From contig NZ_ACZP01000014.1 of assembly GCF_000176175.1 (NCBI RefSeq), forward strand, positions 558,001 to 622,000: a DNA stretch of 64,000 bases, written 5' to 3'. Origin of the DNA: Vibrio furnissii CIP 102972. GTDB lineage: Bacteria; Pseudomonadota; Gammaproteobacteria; Enterobacterales; Vibrionaceae. The notes under the pieces are model-generated. The model worked only from the letters and a program-made list of their open reading frames with translations. It was not told where the DNA came from and did no database searches. Positions 48,065 through 56,646 of this stretch are shown here, piece after piece; position 1 is the first letter of the stretch; every line of letters starts with the position of its first letter. A program made the translations under genes and the position numbers.

Positions 48065-48126
48065 AATTTCCTTAAGTGGCTTTATTGCCGTTGTGTTTCA
48101 CTTGGACGAGGGTCACTTTAGGCCTC

Positions 48127-48170
48127 GAATATGACAGTTGTGTTTCAGTTCATTGAAAAGTCGATGACAG
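48127..48170 (-). promoter_or_regulatory. PhoB binding region with phased half-sites
   Basis: Read on the minus strand, units start every 11 bases at 48170, 48159, 48148 and 48137: CTGTCATCGAC, TTTTCAATGAA, CTGAAACACAA and CTGTCATATTC. The first and last match the Pho half-site CTGTCAT exactly, the second in 4-5 of 7 positions, the third weakly. The region lies about 65-105 bases before pstS. The remaining sequence to 48,439 is AT-rich promoter DNA for the chemoreceptor. Confidence 0.65.
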
Positions 48171-48439
48171 GTTGAAATATTTGCAGCAGAGAAAAACTCT
48201 CTGGTTTGTCCCTGTTTCATTCGCAAAATCAAACATTTCACGCTCGTACATTGATGCCATGAAACACCGTTTTTTATAACGCATTGAAAAGGTTCATATT
48301 TCCACTTTAGCCGCTAGAACTGAAAAGCATAAGTCAGTTAAAAATCCGATTGAAATCTTATAGTTAGCAGATATTATCTGGGGTGCTATTCATAAAAATG
48401 ATAATTATTTTCTCCCCAATATTTCAGAAGAGGACCACC

Positions 48440-50080
48440 ATGCGCCAGTTACTGAGCGGTTTGTCGATCAAGCTGCAAGTTGTAGTACCGGTGTTTATCA
48501 CCATGTTGTTGCTGATTTCAGGGATCAGCTACAGCACCACCACGCTCAAACAAGCGTTTCGCGACATGTCGCAATCGACCGAAACACTGGTCAATCATAA
48601 AGATGAACTGACCGATATCATCGACAACACGTACGCCATGCGCATCAGCGCCATTTACAGCCTGTTCCAACCAGAAGAAGTGAACGCCTTGCCTTCTGTA
48701 CTCGAGCAGCGCCAAAGCGAAAACCTCACACACCTGAACTCGCTGGCCAAAGTGGCGGGGCTCGAGAACGAAATTGCCGAGCTGCGCCGCGCCATGCAGC
48801 GCTACGTGGATTATTCCATCCAAACCATGATTCCGCTGCTGAACACCAAACACCATCAGCAGGTGTCTGCGGCTTTTGATGCCGAATATGAGCGCGCCAC
48901 CGACGTGTATCGCGATGCGGGGCGTGACATGGTGAATGCGATTCAAGCGCTGTCCGACCAACTCAACACGCTTGCATTGACTGACCTTCACGCCAATGAA
49001 GCGCACAACCACAGCGTGATGGACATGTCGTTGGCGGGTTTGATTGTGGTGTTACTGCTGGCCGCAGTCAGCAGTTGGCTGCTGGCGGGCGTTATCGTGA
49101 CGCCGATTCGTCAGCTACAACAGACGGTACGCGAAGTCGCGCACGGGAACCTGCAAATTCAAGCCAACGAGGAAGGAAACAACGAGATTACGGAACTGGC
49201 GCGCGATGTAAACGCCACTGTATCTCAGCTACGCAGCACCGTGGATGCGCTGATTCGTATCAGCGTCGACGTGGCGTCTGCCTCAACTGAGCTGGCCACG
49301 GTGATGACGCAATCTAGCGTCAACTCAGATCAAGAAAAGCAAGAAGTGGAACAAGTGGCCTCGGCGGTGAATCAGTTGGAAATCGCCGCAGGCAGCGTCA
49401 CCGATAACGCGACACGTGCCGACAGCGCCGCGCAGCATGCCAATCAACTGGCACAAAACAGCCTGAGCATGTTCGAACAGAGCAATCGTGCCAACGCGAT
49501 CATGACCGATAAACTCAGCGATGCCGCCCATGTGGTGACCAGCTTGAAAGAGCAATCCGAACGCATCGGTAAAGTCATTGAAGTGATTCAGAGCATTTCT
49601 GAACAGACCAACCTGCTGGCCCTAAACGCGGCGATTGAGGCGGCGCGCGCCGGAGAAAGTGGGCGCGGGTTTGCCGTGGTGGCAGATGAAGTGCGTATGC
49701 TGGCAGCGCGCACGCAAGATTCGACCAAAGAGATTCAGGTCATCATTGAAGAGCTGCAAGATAAATCCGGCATGGCGAACGACAGCATGAATTCGAGCTT
49801 GAAAATGCTGCAAGACAACCAAGCGTTGGCCGCGAAGGTGAGTACGGCCTTGGAAGAGATCAACGGCTCGATTGCTGAACTGAGCGCCGTCAACACGCAA
49901 GTGGCGTCGGCATCGGAAGAGCAGAATCAAGTCACCTCCGACATCAACCGCAATCTGGGTAACATCTATGAATTGGTGAGCCAGAACGTGACCGGCATTA
50001 CGCAATCAACCGCGGCAGCACAAGAGCTTTCGCAACTGGCCGAACAACAGAAACAGCAACTCAATTACTTTCGCGTGTAA
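48440..50080 (+). CDS. Methyl-accepting chemotaxis protein
   Basis: A 546-residue chemoreceptor with membrane helices at about 13-33 and 195-215, a periplasmic four-helix-type sensor between them, a HAMP domain ([19 protein letters not shown]) and the cytosolic signalling hairpin with the tip sequence [24 protein letters not shown] (shown in part by [18 protein letters not shown]). ATG 48440 follows AGAGGA. No CheR-binding pentapeptide at the C-terminus. Ligand unknown; the neighbouring pst operon makes phosphate-related sensing conceivable but unproved. Confidence 0.92.
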   Translation: MRQLLSGLSIKLQVVVPVFITMLLLISGISYSTTTLKQAFRDMSQSTETLVNHKDELTDIIDNTYAMRISAIYSLFQPEEVNALPSVLEQRQSENLTHLNSLAKVAGLENEIAELRRAMQRYVDYSIQTMIPLLNTKHHQQVSAAFDAEYERATDVYRDAGRDMVNAIQALSDQLNTLALTDLHANEAHNHSVMDMSLAGLIVVLLLAAVSSWLLAGVIVTPIRQLQQTVREVAHGNLQIQANEEGNNEITELARDVNATVSQLRSTVDALIRISVDVASASTELATVMTQSSVNSDQEKQEVEQVASAVNQLEIAAGSVTDNATRADSAAQHANQLAQNSLSMFEQSNRANAIMTDKLSDAAHVVTSLKEQSERIGKVIEVIQSISEQTNLLALNAAIEAARAGESGRGFAVVADEVRMLAARTQDSTKEIQVIIEELQDKSGMANDSMNSSLKMLQDNQALAAKVSTALEEINGSIAELSAVNTQVASASEEQNQVTSDINRNLGNIYELVSQNVTGITQSTAAAQELSQLAEQQKQQLNYFRV

Positions 50081-50132
50081 CGCCAAAGGCACACGGCCAT
50101 TCCCCTGATGCGCCGTATTGTGCACAATAAAA

Positions 50133-50190
50133 AACCACCTTCTCAGAAGGTGGTTGAAAAAGAACAAAGCCGCCTGATGAAGGCGGCTTT
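50133..50190 (-). terminator. Tandem hairpins after the DEAD-box helicase gene
   Basis: AACCACCTTCT/AGAAGGTGGTT (50133-50155) and AAAGCCGCCT/AGGCGGCTTT (50166-50190) lie in the gap between two convergent genes. The first is followed by TTTTTT on the minus strand and the second by a weaker T-rich tract. Confidence 0.75.
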
Positions 50191-50198
50191 GTTATGCT

Positions 50199-51527
50199 TT
50201 ATTCGTCGTCGACTCTCGGCGCCACTTTCTTCTTCGGAATGAAGACGGTATCACCCACAGCCACGTGATCGTAGAACCCTTTATCGCGCTTCACGGGTTT
50301 CTTCGCCACTTTCTTCGCTTGCGGTTTCGCTTGGCCACGTTGTGGCTTGGCTTTGTTCACAGGCTGACGTACTTTCAGGCCTTTGAACTTGCCTTGCAAA
50401 CCTTCCAACACATCAAATTGAATGTCTTGCTTCAGGTAGGCTTCTACGCGTTTGAAGCTGTCCCAATCTTTTGGACCCACCAGCGAAATCGCATCACCTT
50501 TGTTGCCCGCACGACCCGTGCGGCCCACGCGGTGCACATACTCTTCCGTATGTTTAGGCATATCGAAGTTAATCACGTGCGTAACATTGGCGATATCCAG
50601 ACCACGTGATGCCACATCGGTCGTCACCAGAATCTTAAACACCGCACGTTCAAACTGACTCATAATGGTATTGCGCTGAATCTGGTTCAAGCTACCACTC
50701 AGCGCCACGGCTTTGAGTTTGCGTTCGTTGAGTTTCGCCGTGAGACGTTCGGTGTCATCACGGGTTGCGGTAAAGATGATCACCTGACGGTAATCGGCAT
50801 CATCCAGCACGCGATCCAGCAGCGCTTCTTTATGATCCAAATGGTCACACAGGTAGAAACGTTGGGTGATGTCTTTGTGTTGCTCGTTCGAACCACCGAC
50901 CGCAATGTGCTTGGCATCGTTCAGCATCTCGTACGCGATGTCGTTCACTTGCGCGTGATCCAGCGTCGCAGAGAACAGCAACGTCTGACGACGGCGGTGT
51001 TTCGCGGCGTTGTGAATGTGGCGCAATTGCGGCGCAAAACCGAGATCCAACATGCGGTCTGCTTCATCCAGAATCAACGTTTCCAGACCTTCCAAGAACA
51101 GAGAGCGGTGCTCCAAGTGATCAGCCAAACGTCCTGGGGTCGCCACGATAAATTTCGGGCCACGACGCAGCGCTTTCACTTGGTCGTTAAAGTTTTCACC
51201 ACCGGTGATCAGAGTGGCAGTGTAGCTCAGGCCCGACAGCATGGTACGCAATTCACCGTACACCTGTTTGGCCAGCTCACGGGTCGGAACCAGAATAACA
51301 CCTCGCGGATCACGGGCTGACAACGCTTTGGTCTTCAACGCTTTATGAAGCATTGGCAGCAGAAAGGCTAGCGTTTTACCCGAACCCGTTTTAGATGAAG
51401 CCAGAAGATCTTTTCCGGCCATGGCAACAGGAATAGCCTGCTGCTGGATTTGGGTCGCTTGCTTGAAATCAAAATGAGCCAAAGTTTTCAATAAGCGATT
51501 GTCTAAACCTAAATCTTTGAACTGCAA
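50199..51527 (-). CDS. DEAD-box RNA helicase
   Basis: A 442-residue ATP-dependent RNA helicase. Motifs in order: Q-motif FKDLGLDNRLLKTL and QIQQQAIP, I ASSKTGSGKT, Ia PTRELAKQ, II DEAD, III SAT, V TDVASRGLDI and VI HRVGRTGRAG. The C-terminal 70 residues are lysine-rich and likely bind RNA. The start is probably TTG 51527, preceded by GGAG and giving MQFKDLGL; ATG 51560 would add eleven residues. RhlE/SrmB-like, exact orthologue not assigned. Stands next to lpp in reverse orientation. Confidence 0.92.
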   Translation of the reverse strand: MQFKDLGLDNRLLKTLAHFDFKQATQIQQQAIPVAMAGKDLLASSKTGSGKTLAFLLPMLHKALKTKALSARDPRGVILVPTRELAKQVYGELRTMLSGLSYTATLITGGENFNDQVKALRRGPKFIVATPGRLADHLEHRSLFLEGLETLILDEADRMLDLGFAPQLRHIHNAAKHRRRQTLLFSATLDHAQVNDIAYEMLNDAKHIAVGGSNEQHKDITQRFYLCDHLDHKEALLDRVLDDADYRQVIIFTATRDDTERLTAKLNERKLKAVALSGSLNQIQRNTIMSQFERAVFKILVTTDVASRGLDIANVTHVINFDMPKHTEEYVHRVGRTGRAGNKGDAISLVGPKDWDSFKRVEAYLKQDIQFDVLEGLQGKFKGLKVRQPVNKAKPQRGQAKPQAKKVAKKPVKRDKGFYDHVAVGDTVFIPKKKVAPRVDDE

Positions 51528-51853
51528 AGGATTCTCCAATATTGTTGTAGCGCCTTGCACCGCAAGGCTAAGGTCAAAATAAAAAACGCGATATGATAGC
51601 GCGAATAGTGCACAAATAGATAGAGATCACACAAAATATTCTAAATGTAGCAGCAAAATGGGGAAGCGCGGATCAACGCGTGTCTCTCAGGAGTGAGAGC
51701 CTTCGTCAATTAATTGATTACTGGATAAAATTTTGGATTATTTTGACTTTGTTGATATAGGCGAAGATTAAAATAGTGTCTACACTTTAAATCGTCACTA
51801 TATGGACAAAAATGTATAGGGCGTAATTGATAAATGTAAACAAGGAGTTCGAT
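51528..51853. other. Divergent promoter region of DEAD-box gene and lpp
   Basis: About 325 bases, AT-rich. TTGACT at 51743-51748 with ATTAAA 18 bases later is a candidate lpp promoter. The long leader before the helicase start (from about 51,600) may have a cold-response role as in other DEAD-box genes, but no clear RNA element is visible. Confidence 0.4.
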
Positions 51854-52123
51854 ATGAACAAAATGTTAATCGCAGCTGCAGCGTCATCTGTACTTCTACT
51901 GGCAGGTTGTGCATCAGGTCCAGACGAAGCGACCACAGCAAAATTGGATGAACTGAACAACCAAGTTAGTCAGCTAAGCGATCAAGTTGCATCGCTGAAA
52001 AGTGACCATGCGGCTATGATGTCGAAAGCGAATGCCACTTCAGATGCAGCCATGGCTGCTCAAGAAGAAGCAGCGCGTGCAAACGAGCGTATTGATAACA
52101 TCGCTCAGTCTTACACGAAGTAA
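51854..52123 (+). CDS. lpp: Murein lipoprotein Lpp
   Basis: An 89-residue outer-membrane lipoprotein. The signal peptide ends in the lipobox LLAGC (Cys21 or so), followed by a heptad-repeat helix (AKLDELNNQVSQLSDQVASL) that would form a trimeric coiled coil. It ends in SYTK, with a C-terminal lysine suitable for covalent attachment to peptidoglycan by an L,D-transpeptidase. AAGGAG precedes ATG 51854. Its last codons are the insertion site of the element at 52,125-61,992, and its native terminator appears to have been displaced to 62,008. Confidence 0.92.
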   Translation: MNKMLIAAAASSVLLLAGCASGPDEATTAKLDELNNQVSQLSDQVASLKSDHAAMMSKANATSDAAMAAQEEAARANERIDNIAQSYTK

Positions 52124-52124
52124 G
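52111..52124 (+). repeat. attL: left copy of 14-bp direct repeat
   Basis: TTACACGAAGTAAG, identical to 61979-61992. It encodes the lpp ending Tyr-Thr-Lys-stop. With the preceding C it is a palindrome, CTTAC-ACGAA-GTAAG, the form expected of a tyrosine recombinase core site. Confidence 0.85.
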
Positions 52125-52183
52125 ATTAACTAGTGTTATTGGCCATTAAAAATCAATAAGTTAATTAATGGCTAAACGATATT

Positions 52184-52202
52184 TGGCGATGAAGTGGCGA
52201 CA
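52184..52202 (+). repeat. Integrase arm-type repeat, left
   Basis: TGGCGATGAAGTGGCGACA differs at two positions from 61847-61865 at the other end of the element. It lies about 60 bases inside attL. Confidence 0.6.
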
Positions 52203-52221
52203 TTCTTTAATGTCGCCACTT
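52192..52221 (+). terminator. Element-borne terminator now serving lpp
   Basis: AAGTGGCGACATT and AATGTCGCCACTT form a perfect thirteen-pair stem with a CTTT loop, followed by TTGTTTTG. Being about 70 bases after the lpp stop, it replaces the displaced native terminator. It overlaps the left arm-type repeat. Confidence 0.7.
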
Positions 52222-52936
52222 TTGTTTTGTAGCTATGCACTACTACCCATCCAACTTGTGATTAGATGTCAAGACGCTCTAGCATGTCGGCTTGGGGGAT
52301 CCTCGGAATATAAAATGCGTGATAACACTAGCGCCCACGGCCGTTGCATGTGTGTGGCCACTCAATTGTGTTCTTCGATAGGTTTACTCGATAGACGCCT
52401 TGTTTACATTCACCGCAAGGGAACTCACCTCTGCTTGAATGGTTTTGGCAATATAGCTTTTATCATCGTCGTTTCTTCCGCAAAATCTTGCGTTTCGTGT
52501 CATCTAAATTGTTAGATCTACCCTTAGGGTTGTACTAACAATCCTGAAACAAATTGCAAAATTTTGTTAGGTTCCAGCGCGTCTCTAACCCGTGCGGTGA
52601 TTGGCTTTCGCCTCACCTAACCAGATCATTAAAAATCGCCCTAGATCTTTATAAAACCTCACAAAAACATCTTAATCATTTAATTTCAGCAGGTTACAAA
52701 CACACACTTGATCGATTCAGATCCTTAGTTTTGCAATTTCTTGCAAGAAATTTCAACTTCCGAAATTTTATGCAGCCTGATTTCAGGCATTTTCTAGGGT
52801 TTCACACATTCGCTCCCCCCTTGTCGCGTAAGGCTTGGCGTGTTGTTAGTGCTTTGGTTGGTACGTGGACGGGCAAAAAGAAACGCAGCCGTATGGCTGA
52901 GCATAATATTTGGTCATTTTATCAGAAGCCTTAACC
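52222..52936. other. Left part of the element without a convincing gene
   Basis: Over 700 bases, AT-rich, with several small inverted repeats (AAATTTC/GAAATTT near 52,745; GCCTGA/TCAGGC near 52,778). A plus-strand frame of 126 codons at 52554-52934 ends in KKKRSRMAEHNIWSFYQKP and could be the C-terminal remnant of a phage gene, but it has no clear start signal and I do not recognise it. Confidence 0.4.
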
Positions 52937-53605
52937 TTACTTGAGCTGAAATTCATCGTAGTAAAATCGTTGCTTATTTCTACAGTCCACCCAAAAGATT
53001 AAATGTTGTATTGAACTTTTATCGCTTATATCTGACATTTCTATGAAGTCACACTGACCACTATCAATTGCCATCTCAGCAGCCTTTCTTCTGAAGCGTT
53101 CAACTTCTTTCAAACGGACACCATATTTTTTTACTATCTTAGGATAGGCTTGTTTTGTATAAGGAGATAACGCATGTGAACTAATTTTCTTGGCATATTT
53201 ATTACCTTTGATGTTTTTACCGGTATCCAGAAATTGACTGGCTACCCATCCAATATGAGTTTCTGCTAACCAATCGGGTGTGACAACCTTTATCCTCGAC
53301 CAACCATCCTTAGTACAGTCTTCATAAACGGTAACAGTATCATCTATCTTGATATACTCCTTCGTCCCCAAAATATTTGATGCCTTTTGATTAATTATCT
53401 TTTGATATGAGGTGCTTGGCCCTTTTCTTACATTAATACCAGAGCCCAGAACGTTATATATTTTACCTGTTGCCAAAGATGAAGCGTCACAAGGCAGTGT
53501 TGAATCTTGTTTTTCTGAAGCCACTGACTGACTAGTTAAGTTAGCCCCAAAAACTCCAACGATAATCATCGAAACGATACGGCTAGCGAAAAGACTCCTG
53601 ACCAT
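52937..53605 (-). CDS. Secreted bacterial SH3-domain protein
   Basis: A 222-residue protein with an N-terminal signal/membrane segment (about 8-28, SQSVASEK after it) and an SH3b domain at about 48-125, visible in GSGINVRKGPSTSYQKI and WSRIKV...GWVASQFLD. The C-terminal 90 residues are unrecognised. SH3b domains often bind cell-wall peptides. Its codon use is AT-rich, unlike the chromosome. It may protect the envelope against phage entry or lysis proteins, or be a lysogenic conversion gene; this is speculation. Confidence 0.7.
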   Translation of the reverse strand: MVRSLFASRIVSMIIVGVFGANLTSQSVASEKQDSTLPCDASSLATGKIYNVLGSGINVRKGPSTSYQKIINQKASNILGTKEYIKIDDTVTVYEDCTKDGWSRIKVVTPDWLAETHIGWVASQFLDTGKNIKGNKYAKKISSHALSPYTKQAYPKIVKKYGVRLKEVERFRRKAAEMAIDSGQCDFIEMSDISDKSSIQHLIFWVDCRNKQRFYYDEFQLK

Positions 53606-53669
53606 GATAATGATGTACCTTTGCAGTTCTTCTATACAAAATAGTAGACCATCGATACAAATTCAGACT

Positions 53670-53869
53670 TCAGGTAATCGGCCACTGTCCTTCCGAACTA
53701 CCTCTAATGCCATTGGCTTTAGCGTTGGCCTGTATCTCATCCACTATCGCGTTGGCGATAACCTCAGCCATCTTCTGAGCCATCGCGTGTTCGCCGTCTG
53801 TCACAAAGTCTTGGGCTTGAAAAGTTCAATGATAAGTCGTTCTTTCAGTGATGCTTTACTTAGCGCCAT
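53670..53869 (-). pseudogene. Frameshifted phage-type protein
   Basis: The ATG at 53869 overlaps the stop of the preceding frame (TAATG). It reads MALSKASLKERLIIELFK and then hits TGA at 53801-53803, while the next frame continues from AQDFVTDGEHAMAQKMAE to GSSEGQWPIT and TGA at 53670. Joined, this is a protein of about 66 residues of the kind found among small phage structural genes. A single-base change near 53,815 explains the break. Confidence 0.55.
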
Positions 53870-54276
53870 TATTTGCCGGCCTTAACGATACCGGATAGGC
53901 CGGGATGTGTTTTCCCGGTGAATGCGCAAATGCAATCGCCCTGTCCGATACCTTTGCCACCGTTCATGGTGATAAGGTTGGCCGTAAAGCGCTAGTCCGC
54001 GGCGCTTGCTTCCCAGTCCTTCTCTATGGCTTCCAGCTTTTGCCCCATGATTTTGAGCTTGTCATCTGGAGCTATGATGATATTTCACAGTTTTCCGGTC
54101 ACCGTGACTAACTCGCCAGAGGTCACGATGTGCATATTGCCCAAACTGCCCAACTCCTCAAGATTATCGCCGGCAAGTAGCTCAACCGCACCCAACGCTT
54201 CAATGACCTTTTTACCTACGATGTCCTCTTTGCTGTGCCCTTTCACATCGACGTTATGGCTACTCAGTGTAGCCAT
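53869..54276 (-). pseudogene. Decayed phage reading frame with two in-frame stops
   Basis: One continuous frame of 136 codons, MATLSSHNVDVKGHSKED onward, interrupted by TGA at 54085-54087 and TAG at 53992-53994 without any shift. The segments after the stops (NIIIAPDDKLKIMGQKLEAIEKDW and MNGGKGIGQGDCICAFTG, each given in part) still look protein-like, which suggests recent decay. The frame also continues upstream as KWAEQVAYY, the corrected end of the HTH gene. Function unknown. Confidence 0.5.
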
Positions 54277-54469
54277 ATAGTACGCGACTTGTTCGGCCCA
54301 CTTGATACAGGTTCACCAATACGGTTGATTTGGCTGAAGGCTTCTCCATAACAGGGATTCGGCCTGCACTGCGCAGGTTGTCGAAGGTAGACGACGTCAT
54401 ACCTGTTCGACGAAGAAATTCACGTTTAGTCACATAGGGTGTATCTATGGCTATTTGTATGCTGGCCAT
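54260..54469 (-). pseudogene. Cox-like HTH regulator with a frameshifted C-terminus
   Basis: A 69-residue frame: YVTKREFLRRTGMTSSTFDN followed by LRSAGRIPVMEKP is a small helix-turn-helix of the kind used by P2-like Cox/excisionase-repressor proteins. After VNLY the reading frame goes to QVGRTSRVLYGYTE, but the alternative frame gives KWAEQVAYYMATL, which is a much more natural helix. One inserted base near 54,308 is likely. AAGGA precedes ATG 54469. It is divergent from the CI-like gene, the arrangement of a lysogeny switch. Confidence 0.6.
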
Positions 54470-54515
54470 GGTGGTATCCTTATGAGTTAGCGCTTATTTG
54501 TGGTTATCTAGGCGC

Positions 54516-54542
54516 GATTATTGAACACACAAGGATTATTGA
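54516..54542. promoter_or_regulatory. Direct repeats in the cox-cI switch region
   Basis: GATTATTGA occurs at 54516-54524 and 54534-54542, eighteen bases apart, between the divergent Cox-like and CI-like genes. Possible repressor or Cox sites. Confidence 0.4.
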
Positions 54543-54604
54543 TCGTCATTTGCGAACTTTCAATAGGAAATGATGAAATAATTCGAATATGAGAACTTAT
54601 TGGT

Positions 54605-55249
54605 ATGAATATTCGGAAAATAGAACCATTTGATTATCTAAAAGGTTCTGATTTCACTGAGAATTTAAAGCGTTTGACTGGATGCAAGAACTTTCAGGAA
54701 ATGGCGTTCGTATATGACGTCCCAAAGAGTACATTTAGTACATGGAACACTCATGACCGAACTTCGCACGAATTAATGGTTAGAGCCCATTTAGCTTTAG
54801 GTATTCCTATGGCTGACCTTGCACTTAAACCTGAAGATAGAAGTAAAGTTAAAGTCGTTGAAGAACAGCCAAAAGTATTCATTTCCGAACTAGCTACGAA
54901 TCCTCAGCACAGTTCTGTGCTTATCAAAAGCTACTGCCTAACCAATGGCGAGCTTTTGGACACGGGCGAACTGCCCTACGCGACCCGCAGAATGAATAGC
55001 TTTAACCTGAAAGTTGAATCCACGATTGAAGTGGAAACGAACGAAGCACTTTATCTTGTAGATAAAAGCTCTACCAACCCAGCATCGGGCAAATACCTGA
55101 TTGATATCGATGGCACTCTATCGATCAACCACATCCAACGCTTGCCAGGTAAAAAGCTTGCAGTGGTGTTTGGTGATTCAACGGTTGAGGTTGCTGAAGA
55201 AGATATCAAAGTGATTGGGCGTGTTGCGGTAGAAATGAAGAAAAAATAA
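54605..55249 (+). CDS. Phage CI-type repressor
   Basis: A 214-residue protein. The N-terminal domain (about 15-75) has the P2/186-type CI helix-turn-helix, with FQEMAFVYDVPKSTFSTWNT. The C-terminal half is a small beta-rich domain (LINHIQRLPGKKLAVVFGD-like) as in S24-like repressors, but a clear Ser-Lys self-cleavage dyad is not evident, so it may be a non-cleavable repressor. It should maintain lysogeny by silencing the divergent cox operon. Confidence 0.8.
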   Translation: MNIRKIEPFDYLKGSDFTENLKRLTGCKNFQEMAFVYDVPKSTFSTWNTHDRTSHELMVRAHLALGIPMADLALKPEDRSKVKVVEEQPKVFISELATNPQHSSVLIKSYCLTNGELLDTGELPYATRRMNSFNLKVESTIEVETNEALYLVDKSSTNPASGKYLIDIDGTLSINHIQRLPGKKLAVVFGDSTVEVAEEDIKVIGRVAVEMKKK

Positions 55250-55394
55250 GCTAGTTAAGATGGCTAATGAGTCTAGTAAATGTTACCAAGAATTAGCTTT
55301 GTTAAGCTTTGTGAGATAGGGTATTATCCGCATCCTTTCAATAGTTTCAGTTAATGATACCAATTGAATAGCGTAAGATACTAAGGAACATAGC

Positions 55395-56546
55395 TTGTTG
55401 ACCACTTCTAATACAACCAATACTATAACTCGCAAACAGCCAATTATTTTTTCGTTCTTTGCAGGTACTGGATTTTTAGATCTCGGATTCGAGCGCTCTG
55501 GCTTTGATATAAGGTTTGTAAATGAGTTTTATAAACCTTTTTATGATGCATACAAGTATTCTCGCAAAAAAATGGGCCATCCTGAACCTCAATACGAACA
55601 CCACCTTGGAAGCATAGATGAATTATTGGCCGGCCCACCCAAAAAGCGTCTAAAACAATTTTTAATTGATGCTAAAAAAGATGGTCTAGTAGGCTTTATA
55701 GGTGGCCCACCCTGCCCAGACTTCTCCGTTGCAGGTAAAAACCGTGGACGCGATGGTGATCATGGTAAGCTAACTGAATCGTATATCAATGCAATTATCA
55801 TGTTTAAGCCTGATTTCTTTTTGGTTGAGAATGTAAAAGGTTTGCTAACCAACAAAAAACATTCTGTATTCTATAAGGAAATGAAGAGCAAATTAGAAAA
55901 TGCTGGATACCTACTCACAGACAGATTGACCAATTGTATTGAAGTTGGCTGCCCTCAAGATCGAGACCGAATTTTATTATTCGGTATTAAGCAATCTAAG
56001 GTGAAGCGCAGCCAAAGAAACAAGCTGACTCAGAATTTCAAATGGAATACCTATCTAAAGTTTGATAGTACTGCCATTCTTGAAAAATCTTTATGGCCGA
56101 ACACTACGCCTTACGCTCCCGATCGCGACCTACCAGCTCCAAGTCACCTCAAAGACTTAGAGACATTAACTATTGAGCATTGGTTTAGGAAAAATGACGT
56201 TTATAACCATCCGAATGCGAAACATCATTTCAAACCGAAATCAGGTCTGCCAAAAATGCAGACTATTGAAGAAGGTGATGTAAGTGGTAAGTCTTTTAAA
56301 AGGTTGCACCGATGGAGATATTCACCAACAGCAGCATATGGCAACAATGAAGTTCATTTGCACCCATATAAATCTCGCCGACTAACAGCATCAGAAGCGC
56401 TTGCCATACAGTCGTTACCTAAAGAATTTGAACTACCTCAGGATATGACTTTATCAAATATGTTTAAGACCATTGGGAATGGTGTGCCATTTCTAATGTC
56501 TGAAGCCGTAGCCAAAACAATCAATGACTTTTTGAGAACCATCTGA
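55395..56546 (+). CDS. DNA (cytosine-5-)-methyltransferase
   Basis: A 383-residue C5 methyltransferase with all key motifs: I FFAGTGFLDLGF (FAGTG 22-26), IV GGPPCPDFS with catalytic Cys106, VI FLVENVKG (144-146), VIII CPQDRDRI (187-191) and X TIGNGVPFLM near the C-terminus. The start is a TTG at 55395 with AAGGA upstream; no in-frame ATG is earlier than residue 60. The target sequence cannot be read. AT-rich relative to the chromosome. About 100 bases before the DUF262 operon, so it likely modifies host DNA to protect it from that system. Confidence 0.92.
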   Translation: MLTTSNTTNTITRKQPIIFSFFAGTGFLDLGFERSGFDIRFVNEFYKPFYDAYKYSRKKMGHPEPQYEHHLGSIDELLAGPPKKRLKQFLIDAKKDGLVGFIGGPPCPDFSVAGKNRGRDGDHGKLTESYINAIIMFKPDFFLVENVKGLLTNKKHSVFYKEMKSKLENAGYLLTDRLTNCIEVGCPQDRDRILLFGIKQSKVKRSQRNKLTQNFKWNTYLKFDSTAILEKSLWPNTTPYAPDRDLPAPSHLKDLETLTIEHWFRKNDVYNHPNAKHHFKPKSGLPKMQTIEEGDVSGKSFKRLHRWRYSPTAAYGNNEVHLHPYKSRRLTASEALAIQSLPKEFELPQDMTLSNMFKTIGNGVPFLMSEAVAKTINDFLRTI

Positions 56547-56563
56547 TTATTAGGCAAAACTTT

Positions 56564-56617
56564 AATGCGTGTTTTGGGTGACATATGACACGCATTGACA
56601 CGCTATGCTAACATAGC
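56564..56617. repeat. Inverted-repeat cluster before the DUF262 gene
   Basis: ATGCGTGT (56564-56571) pairs with ACACGCAT (56587-56594), with a further ACACGC at 56597; TGCTA/TAGCA follows at 56605-56617. TTGACA at 56594-56599 may be a -35 element. The cluster probably controls the three-gene operon. Confidence 0.5.
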
Positions 56618-56646
56618 ACCAATAACTTTTGGCTTTTTGGTGCTAT

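Noticed and set aside
52168..52515. Plus-strand frame of 115 codons just inside the left end of the element
   Set aside because: It starts inside the terminator stem region, has cysteine-rich low-quality composition and no homology that I recognise.
52566..52621. GTTAGGT and ACCTAAC separated by about 42 bases, resembling integron attC core sites
   Set aside because: The order is reversed relative to attC (RYYYAAC should come first and GTTRRRY last), and there is no cassette or integron integrase nearby.
53604..53885. Plus-strand frame of 93 codons in the decayed phage region
   Set aside because: Antisense to the decayed minus-strand frames, which read as more plausible proteins.
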